This document shows positions 9,514 through 19,600 of a stretch of 64,000 bases of DNA, piece by piece. The stretch covers positions 1 through 64,000 of the forward strand of contig WNNJ02002970.1 in the NCBI GenBank assembly GCA_012934845.2. The letters are read 5' to 3'. Numbering within the stretch: the stretch's first letter is position 1; every line of letters begins with the position of its first letter. Source of the stretch: Pomphorhynchus laevis (taxonomy: Eukaryota > Acanthocephala > Palaeacanthocephala > Echinorhynchida > Pomphorhynchidae). The position numbers were made by a program, and so were the translations under genes. The notes under the pieces are model-generated. The model was not told the DNA's origin. It did not search any database and worked only from the letters and a program-made list of their open reading frames with translations.

Positions 9514-11226
9514 CTACCTAAGACTTGACAATGGCAGTGTTTCATCAAGTATTTGCTGTGTTCGCTGATACAACTTAGATGATAATGATACTTTATATGT
9601 ACGAGGATCTATCAAGCGAGTATGATCTTTGCGTATTTTCTTCATTGAATCCATACAAAAAGATCTACTTTCTTGAAGGCTAGGTAAAGTTCTCTGTAGT
9701 TTTCCGCCAGACCAATACAGATTGAGGAGGTTCTCGAAAGTCGTTGGTATTACATTTGTTCTTTTACTGAATATAAAAGGATGCCGAACAAAATAAGGTT
9801 CATTAATCATGGGTATTTCATCGTATGCGCATGTTGTCATTAAATCACATATGGCGATGTCATCTTGACCGTATATACGAAATAACGACTTTGACCCTGG
9901 AATAGACATTTTTTGGTGATCTTCGCTAATTTTAACTACTGGTCGACCACCAATTTCTACTAATTTTAAAACTACACCAAGCGCAGGCTGTTTAAAACAA
10001 GTGACCAGGTGAGTACCGACACCACATGCAGTAACAGTATTAGGATTTGATCCGGATTCTCGATCTGAATCACTATTAAGATTGGCTAATGTATCTAGAG
10101 TAAGATCGTTACTTAAAATAATATCTAAATTGTTGAAAGCTTCTGCAGCAAAGAGATATTTCTCGGAGCACAGTTTAAATATATTACGAACTTCTTTTGA
10201 AAGATAGATAAGGTCCCCACTATCCAATCGAACACCGATCGGCTGATAACCTAATGATATAATGCATAATGCAACTGCACAAAAGTTCGGAAGTCCACTG
10301 ATCAAAACATTGTATGTATCTATCACGACAACAAATGAATGCGGATATGCTATTGCGAAAGCTATAAATGCAGCCAGTTCTCCTTTGTTTGTAGAAGCAT
10401 TTAAAAAAAGAGGTATATCAGAGAGCAACTCTGCTAGATATTTTTCAGATTCTGATTTTATATCTAAACAGATCCCATTATTTTTTAACACCGTATTGCC
10501 AAGATCTTCTATCGATCTGTAGCTCATGATAAAAGAATGCGCTAAAGTTCCCGACAATGGAATGTTATATAATTTTGCAGCTAAAACATTACTGGTAGAA
10601 TCAAATCCACCAAGATACGAATACTTTGACGCTGTCAGTGCACCATTCGGACCTTGTGCTTTGCGCGCCCCAAATTCCGACAATTTCACACTAGCTGGAG
10701 TGCAATGACGATATCGAGCGGCGTTTGTTGCCACAAGACTTGCGTAATTAATTGAATTTATAATGGCAGTTTCTAACAACTGTACCTTTCCTATTGGACC
10801 ATACACTACAATCAAAGGTGTATGTGGAAACACCGGACTGCCTTCAGCAATAGCATACAGTTCGATGTCATTCATTTTTATGTTTTGCAAGTAGGTAAAA
10901 AACATAGGATTCACATCTGGTGGCAAAGCGTTCTTTAACCAGTTCAAATTATCTGAACTATACTGAAATTTTTTAATAAGATTTAAGCATTCGCTGAGAC
11001 CAGCGAAGATGCAAAACTCTCCACCAAATGGACATCTTCTAAAGAAGGCTTCAAATACGGCATGTTGCTCATGCTTACCATTCATCCATAGTGCGTACAC
11101 CATTTTAATCTCATAATAATCGATCAACATTGATCCATGTGTATTTGATGCCAGTAGATTGCTCGATTCTGAGGACATTAGGCTATTTGTATTATTGCAT
11201 AAGGTTATACTTTCGGATGAATTCAT
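9514..11226 (-). CDS. NAPRT: Nicotinate phosphoribosyltransferase
   Basis: The enzyme joins nicotinate to PRPP to form nicotinate mononucleotide, the first step of the Preiss-Handler NAD route, in the cytosol. The 570-residue product (from the ATG at 11226) aligns along its whole length with animal NAPRT (human: 538 aa). Visible blocks: FFRRCPFGGEF (61-71), SYASLVATNAAR-like YASLVATNAAR (161-171), FGARKAQGPNG (185-195), YLGGFDSTSN, the SGTLAHSF loop with the phosphorylatable His230, GVRLDSGDL (331-339) and CGVGTHLVTC (401-410). The frame stays open upstream to 11283. However, a long pyrimidine tract ending in CTCTAG just precedes the ATG in AAAATG, so a 5' exon or UTR intron may join there. 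The first 30 or so residues are Ser/Asn-rich and outside the conserved core. No intron interrupts the conserved region, which is unusual beside the intron-rich PIGO. The gene looks intact. Confidence 0.95.
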   Translation of the reverse strand: MNSSESITLCNNTNSLMSSESSNLLASNTHGSMLIDYYEIKMVYALWMNGKHEQHAVFEAFFRRCPFGGEFCIFAGLSECLNLIKKFQYSSDNLNWLKNALPPDVNPMFFTYLQNIKMNDIELYAIAEGSPVFPHTPLIVVYGPIGKVQLLETAIINSINYASLVATNAARYRHCTPASVKLSEFGARKAQGPNGALTASKYSYLGGFDSTSNVLAAKLYNIPLSGTLAHSFIMSYRSIEDLGNTVLKNNGICLDIKSESEKYLAELLSDIPLFLNASTNKGELAAFIAFAIAYPHSFVVVIDTYNVLISGLPNFCAVALCIISLGYQPIGVRLDSGDLIYLSKEVRNIFKLCSEKYLFAAEAFNNLDIILSNDLTLDTLANLNSDSDRESGSNPNTVTACGVGTHLVTCFKQPALGVVLKLVEIGGRPVVKISEDHQKMSIPGSKSLFRIYGQDDIAICDLMTTCAYDEIPMINEPYFVRHPFIFSKRTNVIPTTFENLLNLYWSGGKLQRTLPSLQESRSFCMDSMKKIRKDHTRLIDPRTYKVSLSSKLYQRTQQILDETLPLSSLR

Positions 11227-11560
11227 TTTCTTGTATGATCGATCTGATGTATCTAGAGATGTACGAGAATGAAAAAAAGACAAATATTTCAGTACTAGTC
11301 AAAACCGATTGTTTCAGTACCGAATGTACCACCAATTCAGTGCTGACTTTTGGTAGAAATGAATCACTCAGAAACGAATCAAAAAAGATAATACTGCTTA
11401 TTTTTAAAGTGTGACAAGTTGTCATTGGCATATAAATGATACAAATTAATATATACACCACTAAAAGGTTGAAAAAAAAACCAATGAAATTGGGTTTTAT
11501 TTAAATGAATCCCAATTCTATGATATGATTTTTCGTTATTAAATAAATATACATTCGATA
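11227..11560. other. NAPRT upstream region
   Basis: Just upstream of the NAPRT start on the minus strand, 11235-11290 is a pyrimidine-rich tract ending in CTCTAG, which resembles a 3' splice site. Otherwise no motif is clear. Short frames here on either strand have no family motifs and look like chance. Confidence 0.4.
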
Positions 11561-11561
11561 A

Positions 11562-11965
11562 ATAAAATCAGCTAACTGAGTCTACGTATTTAATATAATT
11601 ATAAAATAAACAAAACATAATAATGCTAAATCAAAATTTAATAATTAAATAATAAAATTAAAAATTGTTTTTAGATTTTCTATAATTTAAATCAAGTTAA
11701 AAAATAAAATAAAAAATGAAATTTAAAATAAACGTCATTTTTATGAATTGACTAATAAATAACAGACGTTGTATCAGAATAAGAATTAGAGGTCATCAGG
11801 AGGAACTGCTATGCTATCAGGTTTCGGCCCCTAACTCCTCTACCCAACATAGCAGCGGGGCCAAATACATGCTAATGATGTATTTCCTCTGAAATAACTA
11901 TCTAGTATCTTATTCTAATGCAAAGTATATTATTTATTATCCATCCATAAAAATTTGCCACTTAG
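11562..11965 (-). mobile_element. Penelope-like element terminal repeat, complete copy
   Basis: The minus-strand copy runs from the GTGGCAAA block near 11960 to the border AATACGTAGACTCAGTTAGC at 11570-11590. All internal blocks seen at 6780-7190 are present, and the two copies are closely similar over about 400 bp. It stands alone immediately upstream of NAPRT, without RT sequence next to it, like a solo terminal repeat. Confidence 0.85.
11796..11892 (-). ncRNA. Structured RNA block of the PLE terminal repeat, best-paired copy
   Basis: On the minus strand the order is: outer stem TCAGAGGAA (11892-11884), hairpin ATACAT/ATGTAT (11883-11878 and 11870-11865), GGCCCC (11862-11857), CTGCTATG (11855-11848), GGGGCC (11831-11826), CATAGCAG (11813-11806), TTCCTCCTGA (11805-11796). 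GGCCCC pairs with GGGGCC (6 bp) and CTGCTATG with CATAGCAG (8 bp, perfect). Because the strands alternate, these two helices form an H-type pseudoknot inside the outer stem. Confidence 0.5.
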
Positions 11966-12076
11966 TAATAAATTTTTCAAATTAAGTAATAAATTATTTA
12001 AATTTATATATATATACAATTGTTCAATTAGTCAAATTATTAAAACAACAAAGATAAAGATAGATTTTTTGAAAAT

Positions 12077-12100
12077 GGTTTCTGCTGATGCATTCTTCAG
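12077..12100 (-). ncRNA. Hammerhead-like core of a PLE
   Basis: The minus strand reads CTGAAGA, then A, then a TGC/GCA three-base-pair helix with ATCA loop, then GAAACC. This has the hammerhead order CUGANGA, helix II, GAAA with a very short helix II. Comparable motifs are known from PLE terminal repeats. The flanking strands needed for helices I and III were not resolved. Confidence 0.4.
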
Positions 12101-12359
12101 TTACTATCGCTAACCGATAATAATAGCAATCAAATTGTTTAAATGGGATCGAATTTGGCGTTTGAAACACGGCATTGAGGTTTATTGGCGTTTATGAATG
12201 GGTAGATGATTCCACGAAGAGGAGCAGTCACAAGGAAAGAGCGGAAGCCAAAAGATTTAGAGTATTTTGGGACATGCAAAAGAAAGGAATTACGGAAACG
12301 CTAAGAACAGTAAACAGGACGATAATTATCAATTTATTAAAATTTGAAATTTATTATTA

Positions 12360-12455
12360 ATATTATTGTGTTGATTTATATATTTTGCTATTTTCTGTTT
12401 GATGATATTTTTATAGTAACCTAGTTTAAAATATCCATCTATTAAATTATTTAAA
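12360..12455 (-). mobile_element. PLE reverse transcriptase tail remnant
   Basis: The sequence TTTATATATTTTGCTATTTT and the following TTTTTATAGTAACCTAG block match the minus-strand PLE copy at 2266-2340, which encodes the end of the RT (the YYKNNIKQKIVKYINQ region). Only about 95 bp remain. Confidence 0.7.
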
Positions 12456-12472
12456 TTATTATTGTTACAACA

Positions 12473-13344
12473 GCCCAGGAGCATAAGCTCAAATTGGCTG
12501 GATCACATAGCTCAAAATATTAAAAAAAAACAGAAAAGAAAGATAAAAAGGTGAAACTGTCATTGTCGTGATTTAATAATTGCCTTGAACTTCTGGACGG
12601 AACCGCTGTCGATTGTCGGTGCATGAAGATTGTTCCACAGATCAGCAATGCGATCACTTATCGTAGCACAATTTGTTTTGGGACGGAGCCTGCGCTTTAT
12701 CATAAAAAAAGGATTTATTTTAACGTGGCAAATGCGTGCCAGCGCACGCTTACATGACCACAACAAAACAAGACTGTGAATCAGGTGTCGAGAAGGTGTG
12801 AACGGAGGAGGTGTTTGAATGTGACAAAGGAGGGAGCGCGGTGGACGTCGAGAGGGAGTTGATTCCAGGCGAGTGAGGCGGCGACGAGGAAGGATCGGAG
12901 ACCGTAGTTGTTGGAGTAATTAGGAACGTGGAGTAAGATGGTATGACAGGAACGAAGCGATAGCGAGGTGGGGCGAGTATCGTCTAAGAAAGGAAGGTTG
13001 ATGAACGATGGGGAGCCGACAGCGATGAGACGAAAAGTAACGAGAAGAAGGCGGATTTTGATGCGGATGTGGATGGTGGGGCAGGAGAGTTGGGCAAAAT
13101 ATGTGGATGTGTGGTCGAAGCGACGGAGACGAAAGATCACTCGAACGGCAGTATTGATTATTCGTTGTAGGGGTAGGATGATGGATTTTGGAGAATTGGC
13201 GAAAAGGCTAAGGCAGTAATCGATTTTAGGGAAAAGAAGCGATGAAAGAAGAGACATACAAGAACGGAAGTCGATCATAAGTATGTGGCCTCGTAGTCGA
13301 CCCGGTGAACGAATTGTAAACATACACTTCGAAACATGTCCAGG
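12473..13344 (-). mobile_element. Jockey/CR1-like LINE 3' end, split by an L2-like insertion
   Basis: The minus strand encodes the ORF2 C-terminus with KRRLRPKTNCATISDRIADL and a final WNNLHAPTIDSGSVQKFK block (12766-12560). This is the typical F..R...WN.LP......S...FK.. ending of Jockey/CR1-type LINEs. The part upstream lies at 13344-13274 (RSPGRLRGH). Between them is a separate L2-like LINE (12705-13273). A second, uninterrupted copy of the same end is at 13400-14217, so the pair looks like a local duplication or two insertions of one family. Confidence 0.8.
12705..13273 (-). mobile_element. L2-like LINE 3' fragment nested in another LINE
   Basis: The minus strand encodes the last third of an L2/CR1-like ORF2: FPKIDYCLSLFANSPKSI, LQRIINTAVRVIFRLRR, then FINLPFLDDTRP and AWNQLPLDVHRAPSF. 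This matches the plus-strand copy at 60.9-61.25 kb. The 3' tail holds CACGCATTTGCCACGTTAAA, like the CATTTGCCACTTTAAATAAA tail near 61415. ATCATA occurs at both borders (12699-12704 and 13274-13279), a plausible target-site duplication. It is truncated at its 5' end. Confidence 0.85.
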
Positions 13345-13351
13345 TCAACAG

Positions 13352-13412
13352 CCATACTGGGCTGTTGTAACAGCCCAGTATGCTCCTGGGCTGTTACAAC
13401 AGTCCAGGAGCA
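13352..13412. repeat. Two adjacent long hairpins
   Basis: ATACTGGGCTGTT (13354-13366) pairs perfectly with AACAGCCCAGTAT (13369-13381). GCTCCTGGGCTGTT (13382-13395) pairs with AACAGTCCAGGAGC (13398-13411) with one wobble. Both hairpins carry the GGGCTGTT unit and sit at the junction of the two LINE copies. Confidence 0.8.
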
Positions 13413-14217
13413 TAAGCACAAATTGGCTGGATCACATAGCTCAAAACATTAAAAAAAACAGAAAATAAAGAAATAAAAGGTGAAACTGTCATTATCGTGA
13501 TTTAATAATTGCCTTGAACTTCTGGACGGAACCGCTGTCGATTGTCGGTGCATGAAGATTGTTCCACAGGTCAGCAATACGATCACTTATCGTAACACAA
13601 TTTATTTTGGGACGGAGCCTGCGCTTTATCATAAGTCTGTGGCCTCGTAGTCGACCCGGTGGACGAATTGTAAACATAGACTTCGAAACATGTCCAGGTA
13701 TAGACAGTGACCGCCATACATACACTAGGTCGGCGTCAGACAGCGAACGTTCAACAGTGTGTACATTCAACAATGTCAGTCTCTGGGTATAGTTGACACC
13801 ACGCACTGAGGACACAAGATGGGTTGCTTGTCGTAATATCCGTTCGTATATTTCCAATTCGCCACGGAGCTGTGGGTGTATTGCAGGGGACGCGTATAAC
13901 ATGTGCGATTTTATAAGGGCAGAGTAGGCAATGCGAAAACTAACTGGATCGAGTTAGCCAAACGAGCGTCTTAGCATGACTAGTATACGTCGACATTTGG
14001 ATGCGACATATTGGACGTGGACTCGTGTCTTCATATCTTCACTTACAATCACGCCCAAATAACTGAAACATGAAACCTTTTCGATGTTTACATCTTCTAT
14101 CGCATATGTCCCTACGATTTTTATGGGACCTATGTGCATATGACTACACTTATTAGGATTCGAAACCAATCCATTTGCACGACACCATTTGGTGATTGAG
14201 TCTACGTCGCGTTGCAA
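13400..14217 (-). mobile_element. Jockey/CR1-like LINE, RT C-terminus and 3' end
   Basis: The minus strand encodes ITKWCRANGLVSNPNKC and KVSCFSYLGVIVSEDMK (the RT thumb region after motif C), then, past one in-frame stop near 13953, SHMLYASPAIHPQLRGELE, ILRQATHLV, and the closing WNNLHAPTIDSGSVQKFKA. This is the second half of a LINE ORF2. The catalytic Y.DD region is missing upstream, so it is 5'-truncated. It duplicates the end found at 12473-13344. Confidence 0.85.
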
Positions 14218-14344
14218 CTCGATTACATCGTGCGTGCTTTGTATTGGACGCCAAATTATTATATGTCGACTTCCAAGGGAGCTGAAGCTCGTAAAAAAGC
14301 ATCACATCGAATAAAAAAAACAGATAAAAAAACGTAAAAAAACA

Positions 14345-15420
14345 TCAAGAGTTCACGAGGTCAAGCTTTAGGCGTTCTTTGAATTGCACAGCAGAAGAGC
14401 TGTTGATTACACCAGGTGATAATCCATTCCATCGTTTACAGACGCGATCCATCACTGTCGTGCAATTTGTTCGATGCTTCAAGCATAGCTCGTGTCCACG
14501 TAACATTGAGGATTCACGAAGATAGAACAACTGCTTACACGGATGGTTAGGCACGCGCAGCGACATCCACACTAGTGTAAGATATGCAATCAACAGATCG
14601 CATTCAATAGATCTTATACCCAACGTCTTTAGTCTAACTGGATAAGGAATGGAGCGAGTTGCCGGAACCAAGTGCGTGGCTCTTCTCAAAATGTTGTCGA
14701 ATTCACTCAATTCTGATTTTAGTTGAGGTTGTGTCGCGTGAGATGCATAGAACATATGTGATTTTAAGAGACGCGAATATACAATGCGTAAAGACTTTGA
14801 CTCAAGTTGTCTAACGTTTCGATTAAGAAATCCTAAAATTCTACGGCATTTTGCAATAATCGCAGAAGAATGAAGACGATATTTTAAATCGGAGGAATTA
14901 ACAACACCTAGATCAGTCAAGTGATTTACTGAATAAGATAACCGTTCCTAGCTCTGCGAACTGATGCGCTGATGCAACGATCAGTTTTGTCAGTGAAGTC
15001 CCCAAGTATCATGTCATAGCCGCTATCAATAATACCATCCAGTAGGTCACGGTTCTTGTGAATCTCCCCTGGACGTATGTAGACATTGGCTAGACTGAGG
15101 TGTTTACCGTTCTTACAGATTGAAACTACCAAACAAGACATGACTGGACACGAGTAATTTTAAAGTAGGAAGGACCTTAAAGAGCATTTAACTAAGGTCA
15201 AGAGTCCTTGAGATGAAGAGGAGTGAGGTGGGGTTATGTACGGAGTATTGTGAGAATAGATATGCTTTGTGATATCTCGAGTAATGTCCTGGGGAAGACG
15301 GATAGACCGCGTCTCCTGAAGGACTATAGCATTTGTATCTCTACCAGATAAAAGTCTAAGGGCAGAAGCTCCTCCCGAATTCCACTGAAGGACGTCCAGT
15401 GACTCGAATTATGCATAAAG
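14345..15420 (-). mobile_element. APE-type LINE with most of the RT deleted
   Basis: From 15415 down, the minus strand encodes an endonuclease start (LQWNSGGASALRLLSGRDT and IVLQETRSIRL), then NVYIRPG and MILGDFTDKTDR (the usual GDFN block, here GDFT). At about 14925 it jumps directly to the ORF2 end: SHMFYASHATQPQLKSELS, RRATHLVPATR, RVCKRWNGLSPGVI and FKERLKLDL. The central RT, with motifs A to C, is absent. The last part is related to but distinct from the copy at 13400-14217. Confidence 0.8.
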
Positions 15421-15639
15421 ATTTGTCACATTGATGTGCATGTAGTCATATGTTTCCTAGCAAAAAGTGAAACAATGTGAAGTAAATGACTGTCGGACGA
15501 TCGATGAAAAGCATTCTTGCAGTAGATAATAGAGGTTTTGGTAAGAATTTAACATCTAATTATATTGTTCCTGACAACAAGGTAAGTGTTTTGTCGTCTA
15601 ATTGTACCGAAGAGATAGGAGTACTCCTCCATACCTAAA

Positions 15640-16870
15640 TAAAAAAATTTTCTAGTCATTACTCTTTTGCAACCTCTAGAGAGGCATTAAACTGTTCAGT
15701 ATTTTTTGATAAAATTCGTCTCCAACTACAATAATCACATACTATTCAACGCAGTTAAATTGTTTGAGACGGAGATCAAAATCTCCTTTACCTCTGGAGA
15801 CTTGGCAACAGAATACTTGAATTTTTTCGAAGACAATCTCTCTCACATCTAGGAAATATTCAATTAAAACCGATTCAAGCTTCCCTAAAAATCAATACAT
15901 TTCCTCCTCATTTAGAAGAAAGCGACATAGATACCCTGAGGACGACGTTTAGGCTCTCCTCAATTAGACCTGTCAATAGCAAGAGTGGTATGGCGCTTCC
16001 CATAGCGTTTTATACTAAGTCAACTGATCATGGTGACATTCTGGCCACTTCGGCCTTGTCCAAAATCATTTCAAGTTAAGCAATCTATTGTAACCAACTC
16101 TGCTCCTGACAGGATGTCTGACAAGGACATTCTCCAGATCATTGACTCTAACAAACATTTTATATTAAATCAGATGAAGAACATGGTATCATATCTTTTA
16201 ACATCACTATTTTCTTCTCCAGAGTATAAGCCGCAAAATGTCCCTGTTTCCAAAAAGAGGGGTTTCGGCTCATGTGATTCCTTCTTTAAAAGTGGGGAAG
16301 GTGCCAAAACAGAAGGTTCACGGCCAGGAATATGGAAATATTGCCCGTGAGCAAGCGCCCACTCTATGGGGCATTAGTGGCGGGGAGGACAACCTTTCCG
16401 CCCCTAGCTCCCTCTAGGATTGAGGCAATCCCACCTAGCTGACCTTTCAACGACAGAACTAAGCGTTGGATCAATGCAGCACTTCGCAGAGCTAGGAACG
16501 ATTATCTTATTCACAAACCTCCGTCCCCTACCTTTCATTGCGCATCAACAAATTCTATCTTCGACATTTTACTGCTTCACTCGAGGTGGTTGTTAAAACC
16601 CCACTGTACGGATCAGTCGCGTCAACATCTGTTCACCTATCATGGCTTGATTAGTTAACGGATCAAGTCTTCTTTTCTAGAGGACGTCCCTCAGAGCAAA
16701 GGCTAAGGTTTCTTAAGCTTCTCGTCTCTCGTTTATCCACCATAATCCACATCGATTGGACTCTTTGGGGGTTGAAAGACCCTGTGTGGTTCAGTCGGAG
16801 GGCAGCGTGTTGAATTAGCTAGAAGGCTCAGATCCCACTGGACCTGAGGCCATGAAGACGACGACTACAA
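15640..16870 (+). mobile_element. APE-type LINE fragments (same family as 0.7 and 62-63 kb)
   Basis: The plus strand has patches such as NSKSGMALPIAFYTKSTDHG (15975-16035) and KRWINAALRRARNDYLI (16460-16510), the linker between endonuclease and RT. It then jumps to the ORF2 end and tail (16666-16870), which matches 63.2-63.42 kb and 0.83-1.02 kb. An open frame at 16030-16350 has no recognised domain. The RT core is missing. This looks like an internally deleted LINE. Confidence 0.65.
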
Positions 16871-16899
16871 TTGATTGATTAGAAGAAAATAGTTGACAT

Positions 16900-18150
16900 T
16901 ATTTTCTTCTTTTTCAATTGTATGACATTTATTACATTGTCTCTATTTATTAAGAAAATCTTTATTATTAGATGTTTCCCGAAACTGTTTGGCATCTACG
17001 ATATTCCCAATCATTTTCTAGCATATTTCTATTACCACGTTACTTGCATCGCATCAGACAGTGTCTCCTGTCAAATTTTCTACAATCCATACTCCATCAG
17101 CAGGATCTTCAAGACGAAGTTTTGTAATATTTGCAGTAATAAGTTGCTGGCATCATTTCAAATTCTACAGTCTAAATTAGCATTATCACAAGACGTGTAC
17201 ACATGCTACAAGCAAGTCTTAACCAGCTCACAACGGAATAGTGCCCTGTCATTTATCTGCGCAGTGAGAATAGCTCACGTCCCGTTATAAATTCAAGGAT
17301 GCTATCTATGTCCAAATCAGATAATTGACTAAAAGAAATACATTATCAAGCCCCTTTTTAATTGACATACTCAAAATCCGATTTTTTCTAATCAATTGAT
17401 ATGTTCGCAATTAAATCAAATTATCGCAAATTTTCATCTAGGTGATCAGAAACTATATTTTTCATCTACAAGAATGTCGTTCATATACATAATTGTACCC
17501 TTGTCGATTTTCTGATTTTGCGATAATACCTCCCGTAAGATAGCAAACAGTATTATTGGGGCACAACACAAGCCGAAACGGATTAGACAATATGTTTTGC
17601 TCTTATAGTGTATTAATTGATGTTTTCATAATTATTTTTCAACATGAATATGTAAATATGCGCTTTCGAAATATACTAACTTTGCCGGTCCTATAACTTG
17701 TCAACATGAACTAATAGCTTCCTCACAAACTTGGACATCAAACTCGCATTTCTGTTAACATATTTAATTCTATGTAATATAATATCGGTTGTATTTTATC
17801 CTTGAATGGGCGTCGTAATGTCAACAGATGAATAACAACAGCTCGAACAATTACGGGAAATTCGACAAAATTTTATTTTGTAATTCATTTGTCGATGTTT
17901 TTTACATAATTTCTCTTGTATTCGGGATCGTCGATTGACTTGTAGTGTGATACTCGTAAAACGAAGAGCGTCAGCTAATCACTTCTACTACACAGTACAC
18001 TTGCTATCATCGATTCTCACTTCAAAACCTTCATAGTGTAATTTTATGACGCACGATTGAATTCACGAATCTAGTCAACTTGATTAGTTAACTTTTTCTT
18101 CATTACAACACACAAAACGTCGAATCCTTTATAAAATTATCAAACAACGG
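16900..18150 (-). mobile_element. Fossil LTR-type retroelement pol fragment
   Basis: On the minus strand the RT region is recognisable from a block like AYLHIHVEK, an FGLCCAP block, and the motif C region (MNDILVDE), followed downstream by an RNase H-like CDASNV patch. This is the arrangement of an LTR-retrotransposon or retrovirus-like pol (Ty3/Gypsy or Bel-Pao type; not settled). It is old and heavily broken in many places, without visible terminal repeats, capsid or envelope genes. Confidence 0.6.
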
Positions 18151-18205
18151 ATAAAGAAACAATGGTGTAAAATTATAAGATCCTTGTATTAATAAATTTA
18201 TTTGT

Positions 18206-18410
18206 TGATTACCCTGCCGGTAAAAAAAATAAATTATATTTTTAGTATTGTTAGCCCTGCCAGTAAAAAAATAAATTATATTTTTAATATATTGTTAACC
18301 CTGAGGATCGAAAAAGTGTGTTGATCACCCTGAGAGGATAAAAAAGTGTGTGTTACCTTGGGGGTATATTTTTACTCAGGAAAATTTGTGTTGGTTGCTT
18401 TTAGGGAAGG
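18206..18410. repeat. Diverged tandem repeat
   Basis: Units of roughly 55-60 bp repeat three to four times: TTGTTAACCCTGCCGG-like starts followed by TAAAAAAATAAATTATATTT. The later units (ACCCTGAGGATC and ACCCTGAGAGG, each followed by AAAAAGTGTGT) are more diverged. It lies beside the LTR-type fossil but has no proven link to it. Confidence 0.65.
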
Positions 18411-18419
18411 GTGTGCTAA

Positions 18420-19090
18420 TCAAAAAAAATGTATTTTTGTAGCCATTGCAATCAGCTTACATATTTAAGAAAATATGAAACAGAAAATATATATAGAACT
18501 GATCAAATACTTTTAAGATGTGAAAACATAAAAACAGATAAAATCCAACGGAAATTGGTGCATGCACCATATGTAGGAAACGGAGGTACGAACGGGATTG
18601 AATAAAACGTTCCAAACTAAATGAACTACACTGATTAGAAATAACAATATTTAATTCTTTATTCAAAGTTAAAATAAAATCTTAATTAATATAAATTTAA
18701 CCCTCTTTAATCTTACTTTAAAATATTTATTCATAAAAACTTAATTACAGATTATATATTCTTTTAAGTTATAAAAATGTTATTTAAAAAATATTTTTTA
18801 AGGATTCATTGATAATAATACTATATTACAAAATAACAGTAGTCAACAGAAGCCAAACTTCTGTTGACTTCTAAATGGAAAATATAGATGGATAGTAAAT
18901 AAATATATCCATAAGAATATCGAAATGTATTGAAATGTAAAAACATCGAAAAGAATTTAACACAGAAATGGAATATAGAAAGCAATGAAGTTCAATCAAT
19001 AAAAATAATAAAGTCTGAGCCGAACAATACAACTATCAATTGAAGAATTGTTCACAAAGTCAGTATGATCATCGATAAACTAATTTATTT
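18420..19090. other. AT-rich non-coding sequence
   Basis: A minus-strand frame at 18457-18666 has no recognisable motif. An 11-nt inverted repeat, CAACAGAAGCC with matching CTTCTGTTGAC, occurs at about 18844-18872. Nothing else stands out. Confidence 0.5.
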
Positions 19091-19164
19091 TTTTATTTAT
19101 TCAAATACATGCCAAAGCCTAAAAGCTATTTAGGCTAAATAGAAAAAAATAAAAACAAAAAACA

Positions 19165-19600
19165 AAAACAAATGGTCATTCAGCGGATAGTTCAGCAGAT
19201 GTTTGAATGGCGGCATTGTTGACGTATCCATTTACAGCATCGTGATTTAAACGTGATCAAGCTTGGAGTAGCAACGACTTCCTTAGGCAGCGAATTCCAA
19301 ATGTTAATTCCCCTCCTCACTCGACAGTCTAAATATTTTCGGTAAGCTGTCAAATCGAGATTTTAGCAAAGCTTTACTATGTCACCGCAATCTACCTACC
19401 CGAGTAGTGATTACATATGTGGGATAACCCAACGCACCATTCAACATATGCCATAGACAAAGCATTTTAAAAGCTATGAACCTCTCACGTACCGACAACA
19501 TTCCAATACGGCTAAGACGTACATGATAATCACTACCACCTAAGCCAACACGGACCCTCGATCCCAGCCTAAGAATAGACACCAGGTCTAATAGTTCTCA
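19165..19600 (-). mobile_element. LINE ORF2 C-terminal fragment
   Basis: The minus strand gives LRLGSRVRVGLGGSDYHVRL and MLSVRERFIAFKMLCLWHML, then in other frames a block like FGIRCLRK and a final AWSRLNHDAVNGYVNNAA. This has the look of the ORF2 tail of CR1/Jockey-like LINEs. It is short and frame-broken. Confidence 0.6.

Noticed and set aside
16922-17290. Plus-strand frame of 122 codons
   Set aside because: It is antisense to recognisable pol-type residues of the LTR-type fossil.
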